From: Glaciecola sp. UBA1851
GTDB taxonomy: Bacteria > Pseudomonadota > Gammaproteobacteria > Enterobacterales > Alteromonadaceae
DNA: 13,166 nucleotides
Assembly (NCBI GenBank): GCA_002338515.1
Contig: DDIL01000098.1
Location: 1-13,166, forward strand
Direction: 5' to 3'
Of the stretch, positions 1 through 5,438 are shown in pieces; positions within the stretch are counted from its first letter, which is position 1; every line of letters begins with the position of its first letter. Made by a program: the position numbers and the translations under genes. The notes under the pieces were generated by a model that ran no database searches, was not told where the DNA came from, and saw only the letters and a list, made by a program, of their open reading frames with translations.

Positions 1-60
1 GGGCAAAAATGCTCCTGCATTTTTGGCGAACCTCTTACCGGTTCTAAATTTGCTAAATTT
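1..60. repeat. Three consecutive short inverted repeats
   Basis: Three perfect inverted repeats follow each other in 60 bases. At 4-12/17-25 the arms are CAAAAATGC and GCATTTTTG with a 4-nt loop. At 28-32/40-44 they are GAACC and GGTTC with a 7-nt loop. At 46-51/55-60 they are AAATTT and AAATTT with a 3-nt loop. No coding frame is convincing here. The arrangement resembles an intergenic palindromic (REP-like) element, but only one copy is visible and the window edge cuts the left side, so its identity is inferred. Confidence 0.4.
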
Positions 61-68
61 CAGATATT

Positions 69-91
69 AAAAAACCGCATCACTGCGGCTT
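69..91 (-). terminator. Rho-independent terminator of the tRNA operon
   Basis: On the minus strand the stem CCGCA/TGCGG (plus 75-79 and 84-88) closes a 4-nt loop. It is extended by a G-T and A-T pairs and followed by six T residues (plus 69-74). It lies 7 nt beyond the 3' end of the last tRNA-Arg, as expected for the end of the tRNA transcript. Confidence 0.85.
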
Positions 92-97
92 GATAAT

Positions 98-174
98 TGG
101 CGCGTGCGGAAGGATTCGAACCTCCGACCGCCTGGTTCGTAGCCAGGTACTCTATCCAGCTGAGCTACGCACGC
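98..174 (-). tRNA. tRNA-Arg(ACG), copy 2 (promoter-distal)
   Basis: This is a 77-nt tRNA with encoded CCA (plus 98-100). The acceptor stem GCGTGCG/CGCACGC (168-174 and 102-108) has discriminator G. The anticodon stem CCTGG/CCAGG closes the loop CTACGAA, giving anticodon ACG, which is normally edited to ICG and reads CGU, CGC and CGA. The T arm carries the standard TTCGAAT loop with one G-T pair in its stem. The sequence closely matches enteric tRNA-Arg(ACG). It is the last gene of the operon and is identical to the copy at 200-276; an 81-bp block (97-177 and 199-279) repeats exactly. Confidence 0.97.
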
Positions 175-199
175 GCATAAACGGGTTTTGTTTGAAGGT

Positions 200-276
200 T
201 GGCGCGTGCGGAAGGATTCGAACCTCCGACCGCCTGGTTCGTAGCCAGGTACTCTATCCAGCTGAGCTACGCACGC
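200..276 (-). tRNA. tRNA-Arg(ACG), copy 1 (promoter-proximal)
   Basis: This 77-nt tRNA with encoded CCA is identical in every position to the gene at 98-174, with a 25-nt spacer between them (102-bp period). Acceptor, D, anticodon and T arms all fold canonically, and the loop CTACGAA gives anticodon ACG. It lies 41 nt downstream of tRNA-Ser on the same strand, so it is presumably processed from the same precursor. Multiple tRNA-Arg(ACG) copies after a tRNA-Ser(GCU) beside csrA is the same arrangement as the E. coli serV-argV-argY-argZ-argQ cluster. Confidence 0.97.
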
Positions 277-317
277 GCAATCTTTCAAATATATGTGTTA
301 TAAACACAAAACAATAA

Positions 318-410
318 TGGCGGAGAGAGAGGGATTCGAACCCTCGATAGGGCTACAAACCCTATACTCCCTTAGCAGGGGAGCGCCTTCAGCCACTCGG
401 CCACCTCTCC
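318..410 (-). tRNA. tRNA-Ser(GCU)
   Basis: This is a 93-nt class II tRNA with a long variable arm, reading 5' from 410 and with encoded CCA at plus 318-320. The acceptor stem GGAGAGG/TCTCTCC has discriminator G. The anticodon stem CTCCC/GGGAG closes loop CTGCTAA, so the anticodon is GCT, reading AGC and AGU. The extended variable arm (TATAGGG...CCCTATC) is typical of tRNA-Ser. It is the first gene of the tRNA operon, about 15 nt after the likely transcription start. It corresponds in order to E. coli serV, downstream of csrA. Confidence 0.97.
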
Positions 411-424
411 AAATTGTGGAGCGC

Positions 425-453
425 AAGTTTACTGAATCATACCAGTAAGTCAA
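425..453 (-). promoter_or_regulatory. Sigma-70 promoter of the tRNA-Ser/Arg operon
   Basis: On the minus strand a -35 box TTGACT (plus 448-453, five of six consensus bases) is followed after 16 nt by TAAACT (426-431), or after 17 nt by AAACTT. A GC-rich discriminator (TGCGCTCC) follows, which in stable-RNA promoters goes with stringent, growth-rate control. Transcription would begin just before the tRNA-Ser acceptor stem. The assignment comes from motif match and position. Confidence 0.7.
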
Positions 454-524
454 TGCTTTTTTGAGGCTAACATGCTAATCGATAAAAAATTAACCAAAAG
501 CCTAAATATGTTAAGTTTAGAATG

Positions 525-549
525 GAAAAAGCTCGGAAAAAACCGAGCT
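525..549 (-). terminator. Rho-independent terminator of csrA
   Basis: On the minus strand AGCTCGG and CCGAGCT (plus 543-549 and 530-536) form a perfect 7-bp stem around a six-T loop. A T run follows (plus 525-529). It lies 34 nt after the csrA stop codon and separates csrA from the tRNA operon promoter. Confidence 0.85.
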
Positions 550-583
550 CTATTTACCATTAAGTGGCGAATAATAGATAGCG

Positions 584-775
584 TTAGCTATCTGCTACGT
601 TACCATTACCTTTTTCGGCTTGGATACGCATATAAATTTCTTCACGGTGAACGGAAACATCTTTGGGTGCATTAACACCAATGCGAACCTGATTACCTTT
701 TACGCCCAACACAGTAACCGTTACGTTATCGCCAACCATTAATGTTTCGCCAACGCGACGAGTAAGTATTAACAT
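584..775 (-). CDS. csrA: Carbon storage regulator CsrA
   Basis: CsrA is a small dimeric RNA-binding protein. It binds GGA motifs in hairpins of mRNA leaders and represses or stabilises targets in central carbon metabolism, motility, biofilm formation and c-di-GMP signalling. The 63-residue product has the family's usual length and is nearly identical to E. coli CsrA through residue 55. The start MLILTRRVGE, the core VTVTVLGVKGNQVRIGVNAP and the C-terminal HREEIY are all present. The RNA-contact residues Leu4 and Arg44 are conserved; only the tail after about residue 55 diverges, as usual. The ATG (773-775) has a good Shine-Dalgarno AGGAG at plus 782-786, six nt away. That AGGAG contains a GGA, so CsrA could repress its own translation, as known in E. 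coli; this is inference. The gene lies downstream of alaS on the same strand with its own terminator. Confidence 0.98.
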   Translation of the reverse strand: MLILTRRVGETLMVGDNVTVTVLGVKGNQVRIGVNAPKDVSVHREEIYMRIQAEKGNGNVADS

Positions 776-807
776 GTAAAACTCCTATTTTACGAAAAAT
801 AACTTGT

Positions 808-836
808 TATCTAATACCAATGCTTGCAAACATCAA
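808..836 (-). promoter_or_regulatory. Candidate csrA promoter
   Basis: On the minus strand TTGATG (plus 831-836) and TAGATA (808-813) are separated by 17 nt, upstream of csrA by about 33 nt. Both boxes match the consensus only partly. A csrA-proximal promoter is expected because the gap to alaS is 366 bp, but this particular assignment is tentative. Confidence 0.3.
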
Positions 837-1141
837 TCATAGAACAAGTGTATATTTAGTGGGTTAACTTCTAGGTGTATAAGTAATAAGCCTCCATTTT
901 TTTCATTAGTGGCTTTTACTCAGTATCGCTCTACAACCAAGGATTTCAAATTAACGTTGAAACCATGTTAACAATTTAAAATTTTTAATCTATATTTTAG
1001 TTAATAATTGCTAAAATATTTATTTAAAACAACGCAATATTTTTGCTAAATACTCTATAACTATTTATTAACAATAAACTAGAACCGATAATAAACAAGT
1101 CGTTTTAGCAAATAATTATTATTTGGTGTAATAAAACTAAT
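837..1141. other. AT-rich intergenic stretch between alaS and csrA
   Basis: No open frame here looks like a gene. The sequence is strongly AT-rich. Just after the alaS stop there is a composite hairpin. Its inner arms are CAAATAA (1109-1115) and TTATTTG (1119-1125), and its outer arms are GTTTTA (1102-1107) and TAAAAC (1132-1137). It has no T tract on the minus strand, so it is at best a weak terminator or 3'-end stabiliser for the alaS message. Many gammaproteobacteria carry an aspartate kinase gene (lysC) in this position; no trace of one is seen. Confidence 0.5.
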
Positions 1142-3733
1142 TTATTGCTCAGCAATCCAATTTTCAACAGACGACAAACAGCTGTCTAGTGCGTGCGTCT
1201 CTGAACCACCGGCTTGCGCCATATCAGGTCTGCCACCGCCTTTACCACCTACTTGCTGAGCAAGGAAACTAACTAACTTACCCGCGTGCACTTTATCAGT
1301 TAAATCTTTTGTTACACCGGCAATTAAATTTACCTTACCGTTATACTCTAACCCTAACACTACCACACCAGATTTAATTTGGACTTTAAGATCATCCATT
1401 AAACCTCTTAATGCTTTTGGTTCAGTTTCTACTAATTTAGTCACCAATAAATTAATATCGTTCACTTGTTTAACAGACGACATCATATTTTTAGATTGTT
1501 GACCGGCTATTTGTTGCTTTAATTGCTCTAGTGCTTTATCAGCTTGTTTTACTTGAGTCAGCAACGCTTGGGTTTTCTTGACTAAATTCGCTTTATCAGA
1601 TTTTAGTAAAGATGCGACACTGTGCAGTAAATCCGCTTCCTGATTAATATAGTCTAGCGCAGCTTGTCCTGTAATGGCTTCAATTCTGCGAACACCTGAA
1701 GAAATACCGCCTTCAGAAATGATTTTAAACAAGCCAATATCACCCGTACTATTAACGTGCGTTCCGCCGCATAGTTCAGTAGAAAAGTCACCCATTTGAA
1801 CAACGCGAACATCATCATCATATTTCTCGCCAAACAGCGCCATTGCGCCTGCAGCTTTCGCATCATCAAGTGCCATTACTTTCGTACTTAATGGATTGTT
1901 TTCTCGTACTTGTTGATTCACTAAGTTTTCAATTTCAGTGATTATATTGGTAGGGATAGATTCAAAATGAGAAAAGTCAAAGCGCAGTTTTTCAGCGTCA
2001 ACTAACGAGCCTTTTTGCGTGACATGATCACCTAAAAGCCTTCTAAGCGCAGCGTGCAACAAGTGCGTAGCACTATGATTAAGCTTAATCGCTTCTCGCC
2101 TTGCACTATCCACCACCACTTCAACTTCCATACCAACAGAAATAGTCGCATTAAGATCAACTTTATGTACAAATGCATCGCTTGCTTTTTGGGTATCTAA
2201 TACCTTGGAATGTTTACCACTGATATTAATGTACCCGGTATCACCAATTTGACCACCCGATTCAGCATAAAATGGCGTGCTATCAAGCACAACTAAAGCT
2301 TCTCCTTTACTGGCAATATCAACAGAATTTTGCTCAACAATTATTTGTTTTACGATTGATTTTGCTGTTAATGCGTCGTAACCGGTAAACTCGGTACTAT
2401 GTTCAACTTTAATTAAATTATTGTAGTCTGCACTAAACTTACTTGCTGATTGCGCCAAGCTTTTCTGAGCCGCCATTGCCTTCTCAAAACCAGCTTCGTC
2501 AATTGTTAAATTTTGCTCTCTCGCCACATCATTTGTTAAATCGGCAGGGAAACCATAAGTATCATAAAGTTTAAAGACAAGTTCACCAGGAATGGTATCG
2601 CCTTCCAATTTTTGCAACGCATCATTTAATATTCCCATGCCTCGTTCTAACGTGCTTGAGAATTGCTCTTCTTCAACTTTCAGTACTTTTTCAACCACAG
2701 CTTGCTGTTGCTTGAGTTCGGGAAACGCTTCGCCCATCTGATTAACTAACTCATTCACTAACTTAAAGAAGAAAATATCTTTCGCGCCAAGTTTGTAGCC
2801 ATGGCGAACTGCTCGTCGAATTATTCGGCGTAATACATATCCTCGGCCTTCATTTGATGGCATCACGCCATCACAAACTAAAAATGAGCACGAGCGAATG
2901 TGGTCAGCTATGACTCGTAAAGACTTATGCTCTAAATCAGTAGCGCCTACAATCTCTGCGGCTTGTTTAATTAGCGCTTGGAATAGGTCAATTTCATAGT
3001 TGCTATGAACATCTTGAAGTATTGCGGCAATTCGCTCTAGTCCCATTCCAGTGTCAATAGAGGGTTTAGGTAGCGGCTCCATATCACCATTAGCTTGGCG
3101 ATTAAATTGCATAAATACCAAATTCCATATTTCTATAAATCGGTCGCCATCTTCTTCAGGCGAACCAGGTGGGCCTCCCCAAATATGCTCACCATGGTCG
3201 TAGAATATTTCAGAGCATGGTCCGCATGGTCCTGTATCGCCCATCGACCAAAAGTTGTCAGATGTAGATATTTTTATAATTTTTTCAACAGGTAAACCTA
3301 TAAGATTTTGCCAAATTTCAAATGCTTCATCGTCTTCGTGATAAACAGTAACAAGGAGTTTTTCGGGAGGAAGTTTCAATTCTTCTGTTAAAAATTTCCA
3401 AGCGAATGTAATCGCTTCTTTTTTGAAGTAATCACCAAAACTAAAATTACCTAACATTTCAAAAAATGTGTGATGACGCGCAGTATAACCCACATTTTCT
3501 AAATCATTATGTTTACCACCTGCTCTAACACAACGTTGTGAAGACGTTGCTCTGTTGTAATTACGCTTGTCTGTTCCTAAAAATACGTCTTTAAATTGAT
3601 TCATACCCGCATTTGTGAAAAGCAAAGTGGGATCGTCATGAGGCACTAAAGATGAAGTTGCTACTTCTTGGTGACCGTTAGTCACAAAAAAATCTAGAAA
3701 AGCGCGACGAAGTTGAGCAGTAGAGCGTATCAT
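1142..3733 (-). CDS. alaS: Alanine--tRNA ligase
   Basis: This cytoplasmic class II aminoacyl-tRNA synthetase charges tRNA-Ala with alanine and hydrolyses mischarged Ser- or Gly-tRNA-Ala. The product is 863 residues, complete (E. coli enzyme 876). Domains in order: catalytic core about 1-245, including RHHTFFEMLGNFSFGDYF (86-103) and DTGMGLER (227-234); tRNA-recognition region about 246-460; editing domain about 470-690; then a coiled segment about 700-755 and the C-Ala domain. The zinc-binding editing site is intact: His553 and His557 in HSATH, and Cys655 and His659 in CGGTH. The C-Ala domain ends with the glycine-rich GGKGGGRPDMAQAGG (829-843). The start is supported by alignment of MIRSTAQLRRAFLDFF with the E. 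coli N-terminus and by AGGA six nt upstream of the ATG. The gene is transcribed toward csrA and is divergent from the gene at 4236. No truncation or missing key residue is seen. Confidence 0.98.
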   Translation of the reverse strand: MIRSTAQLRRAFLDFFVTNGHQEVATSSLVPHDDPTLLFTNAGMNQFKDVFLGTDKRNYNRATSSQRCVRAGGKHNDLENVGYTARHHTFFEMLGNFSFGDYFKKEAITFAWKFLTEELKLPPEKLLVTVYHEDDEAFEIWQNLIGLPVEKIIKISTSDNFWSMGDTGPCGPCSEIFYDHGEHIWGGPPGSPEEDGDRFIEIWNLVFMQFNRQANGDMEPLPKPSIDTGMGLERIAAILQDVHSNYEIDLFQALIKQAAEIVGATDLEHKSLRVIADHIRSCSFLVCDGVMPSNEGRGYVLRRIIRRAVRHGYKLGAKDIFFFKLVNELVNQMGEAFPELKQQQAVVEKVLKVEEEQFSSTLERGMGILNDALQKLEGDTIPGELVFKLYDTYGFPADLTNDVAREQNLTIDEAGFEKAMAAQKSLAQSASKFSADYNNLIKVEHSTEFTGYDALTAKSIVKQIIVEQNSVDIASKGEALVVLDSTPFYAESGGQIGDTGYINISGKHSKVLDTQKASDAFVHKVDLNATISVGMEVEVVVDSARREAIKLNHSATHLLHAALRRLLGDHVTQKGSLVDAEKLRFDFSHFESIPTNIITEIENLVNQQVRENNPLSTKVMALDDAKAAGAMALFGEKYDDDVRVVQMGDFSTELCGGTHVNSTGDIGLFKIISEGGISSGVRRIEAITGQAALDYINQEADLLHSVASLLKSDKANLVKKTQALLTQVKQADKALEQLKQQIAGQQSKNMMSSVKQVNDINLLVTKLVETEPKALRGLMDDLKVQIKSGVVVLGLEYNGKVNLIAGVTKDLTDKVHAGKLVSFLAQQVGGKGGGRPDMAQAGGSETHALDSCLSSVENWIAEQ

Positions 3734-4143
3734 TTATATTCCTATGCTAGCTAGCGTTAATGACGATGCGAAAAGTACACGTGCCATTAGCAGTATTAAC
3801 AATCATCGTTTAAAACAATTACTAAAACGTGTTGTGCGTAATTAAACTATGAAGATTATTCATTATTCTTAAATAATTTGGCTGAACAATATCATTAAAC
3901 GGCATAGAATTTAAGCCCAATTAAGCGGTTAGTCAGGCTTAAGGACGATGTTTTTCATTCTTTTTTTATTTGCTAACTTAGTTTTTGCCAAAACTGTATA
4001 AATTTCATTCTGTTTTAGTACTACTTTTTTATAATTATTGGTGAAACATTCTAAAACCTGAGCTGTACAACTTAGATTTATGTATATAAATATATAGAAT
4101 AATAATAAGTTGTTTAAAATACGAAGACAGTGAGCAAACTAAT
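3734..4143. other. Divergent intergenic region between alaS and the 4236 gene
   Basis: No gene is recognised in this AT-rich stretch. It must hold the promoters for alaS (minus) and probably for the secreted-protein gene (plus). Two structured elements stand out. A perfect 10-bp palindrome, GCTAGCTAGC, lies at 3746-3755, 12 bp before the alaS start. A 7-bp inverted repeat TTAAGCC/GGCTTAA lies at 3911-3917 and 3936-3942 with an 18-nt loop. Several TATA-like runs lie at 4080-4110. No clear consensus promoter could be fixed for either gene. Confidence 0.4.
3746..3755. promoter_or_regulatory. 10-bp palindrome in the alaS leader, possible operator
   Basis: GCTAGCTAGC is a perfect self-complementary 10-mer just upstream of the alaS Shine-Dalgarno sequence. 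E. coli AlaRS is known to repress its own transcription by binding palindromic DNA around its transcription start. A similar role here is speculation based on symmetry and position only. Confidence 0.2.
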
Positions 4144-4233
4144 ATGACGGGTAAGTCATTTATGAAATCTGTTGCGAAGCAATTCAATTTAATAATGCTT
4201 AGCGCAATTATATTCAAACAAAGTAGAGGTTAA
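4144..4233 (+). CDS. Possible 29-codon leader ORF
   Basis: A short frame runs from ATG to TAA and ends two nt before the TTG start of the next gene. It codes for 29 residues beginning MTGKSFMKSVAKQ, followed by the hydrophobic run FNLIMLSAIIF and the end KQSRG. The Shine-Dalgarno AGAGG of the downstream gene lies inside its last codons (AGT AGA GGT TAA), the geometry expected for translational coupling or a leader peptide. Its own ribosome binding site is poor (only GTGAG about 11 nt upstream). The product resembles a truncated signal peptide, so it could also be a decayed N-terminus or chance. No homology is claimed. Confidence 0.25.
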   Translation: MTGKSFMKSVAKQFNLIMLSAIIFKQSRG

Positions 4234-4235
4234 CA

Positions 4236-4940
4236 TTGGAAATCAACCGATTTACATGCTTTTTAAATAAAAGCACCACAACGTTAGCGAATAAAAAAGA
4301 AAGGTTTTTCGTCATATTAGCAATAGCATTAATAATGCTACCAAATAGTATCTTAGCGGCAAATATCCACAACAAAATGGCGCTTAATCCAATAGAAAGT
4401 GCGCATTTTGATTCATTTAAAGTTGCCGATACAGCAGCATTACCTCTCGCTAGAAAGATATTTATTCAGGAAACAAGCGTTAATTTTAGCGATGATTGGC
4501 TTAAACAATTCAAAAAGACAACCAACAAACGTTATCGTGAAGGTATTCAAAACAGATACGCAAAAATGTTAGAAAAGAAATTGAAAGAAAATTTAGTGAA
4601 AGCTGGTTGGACTATTGTTGAACGTTCGCAAACTGACGCTTTAACTGTTAATGCACAGTTTAAAGATTTACATATCACCGCCCCAGATACTGTTAATTTG
4701 CGACACAAGCTTATTTATAGTGTAGGTAAGGTCGCAATAATTCTAGAGGTGCAAGACACCAACAATAAGCCTTTTTTTACGCTTGAAGACAGGGGTAATG
4801 CGGGCGGAGTGACAGGTACATTGTTTGAGACTGACAGAGCATTAAATTATTCAATTTTCAGCCGACTGACAAATTCTTGGGCGTCTAATTTTGTCATATA
4901 TTTAGATTTGAGTATGGATGCTTTGGCGAACCAAACCTAA
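4236..4940 (+). CDS. Secreted DUF3313-like protein
   Basis: This is a 234-residue protein of unknown function. The start is TTG at 4236-4238, chosen because AGAGG sits at 4225-4229, six nt upstream. The first ATG in frame would fall inside the hydrophobic segment. An N-terminal signal sequence is visible: basic NKKER (19-23), a hydrophobic stretch about 24-40 (FFVILAIALIML...), and a plausible signal peptidase I site near SILAA (38-42). There is no lipobox cysteine. The mature part has a helical, basic central region (about 85-125) followed by alternating hydrophobic segments. The pattern of a 'KIFIQETSV' strand, 'KNLVKAGW'-like helix, 'VGKVAIILEVQD' strand and a closing tryptophan helix resembles the DUF3313 family of periplasmic or outer-membrane-associated proteins; this call rests on recognition only. 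The gene is divergent from alaS and convergent with recX, with a 4-bp overlap of the ends, leaving no room for a separate terminator. Function is unknown. Confidence 0.6.
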   Translation: MEINRFTCFLNKSTTTLANKKERFFVILAIALIMLPNSILAANIHNKMALNPIESAHFDSFKVADTAALPLARKIFIQETSVNFSDDWLKQFKKTTNKRYREGIQNRYAKMLEKKLKENLVKAGWTIVERSQTDALTVNAQFKDLHITAPDTVNLRHKLIYSVGKVAIILEVQDTNNKPFFTLEDRGNAGGVTGTLFETDRALNYSIFSRLTNSWASNFVIYLDLSMDALANQT

Positions 4941-5386
4941 TCTTTGTCAAACGCATATTGAATATGGGGCTGTTCAAACCCTCTATATTGAAGAAAACGC
5001 TTTTGCTTTTGAATATGTTTAAACTCTGTTGGAAGTTTATGACCAAATTTTTTTATTCGCACTTGCTTGGCTAACTCATACCAATCATATTGTTCTTGAT
5101 TAATAGATTCAGATACTTCGGTACCTTCAATGCTATGGCTAATGAGTGTTTGGCGTATAACATTTGGTCCTTTTCCTTTTTGATATGCACTTCGTACATA
5201 GGCTTCCAAGTAACGGCTGTCTGACTGAATGCCTTTCTCAATAAACTTTTGTAGTTGCTCGTAACACATACGCTCATCCAAGTCTTTCGATAAGAGTTTT
5301 TGCATAATTTCGGTTTTACTATGCTCTCTTCTGGCTAGGAACCGAGTAATCGCATGAGTTATGATCTTAGGGTCTTGACTCGACAT
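4937..5386 (-). CDS. recX: Regulatory protein RecX
   Basis: RecX binds RecA filaments and limits recombinase and co-protease activity. The 149-residue product is slightly shorter than the E. coli protein (166). It has the family layout of three-helix repeats: ITHAITRFLARREHSKTEIMQ near the start, YLEAYVRSAYQKGKGPNVIRQ (about 60-80) in the middle, and KRFLQYRGFEQPHIQYAF at the C-terminus. The ATG at 5384-5386 is the only sensible start, since an in-frame stop lies 21 nt upstream, but no clear Shine-Dalgarno is seen. In most proteobacteria recX follows recA on the same strand. Here a divergent acyltransferase gene lies only 52 bp upstream, so recX must have its own promoter. No CTGT-N8-ACAG LexA box is visible in that gap. 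The stop codon overlaps the end of the convergent gene at 4236-4940. Confidence 0.9.
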   Translation of the reverse strand: MSSQDPKIITHAITRFLARREHSKTEIMQKLLSKDLDERMCYEQLQKFIEKGIQSDSRYLEAYVRSAYQKGKGPNVIRQTLISHSIEGTEVSESINQEQYDWYELAKQVRIKKFGHKLPTEFKHIQKQKRFLQYRGFEQPHIQYAFDKD

Positions 5387-5438
5387 ATTATTGAATAAGA
5401 AAAATTATCTGCTTTTTGATTAAGGAATAAGTTTACAT
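5387..5438. promoter_or_regulatory. Short divergent promoter region recX / acyltransferase
   Basis: This 52-bp AT-rich spacer separates two divergently transcribed genes, so both promoters must be here or reach into the neighbouring coding sequences. The plus-strand side carries AAGGA at 5422-5426, twelve nt from the ATG, as a loosely spaced ribosome binding site. No confident -35/-10 pair and no E. coli-type LexA operator could be identified. Confidence 0.4.

Noticed and set aside
97..279. Repeat-spacer-repeat pattern resembling a minimal CRISPR
   Set aside because: The 81-bp repeats fold as complete tRNA-Arg genes with encoded CCA; there are only two copies and no cas gene.
67..317. Open frames on both strands with an internal duplicated protein segment
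   Set aside because: They are the two identical tRNA-Arg genes read as protein; the repeated CVAQLDRVPGYEPGG-type translation is a well-known tRNA artefact.
472..675. Plus-strand open frame of 67 codons
   Set aside because: It lies across the csrA terminator and the antisense of csrA, has no good ribosome binding site, and its product is unremarkable.
4035..4217. Minus-strand open frame of 60 codons in the alaS/4236 gap
   Set aside because: AT-rich composition yields many hydrophobic codons by chance; no ribosome binding site, and it is antisense to the better-placed leader ORF.
5387..5438. SOS (LexA) box upstream of recX
   Set aside because: No CTGT-N8-ACAG match is present in the gap; a diverged operator cannot be excluded but nothing supports it.
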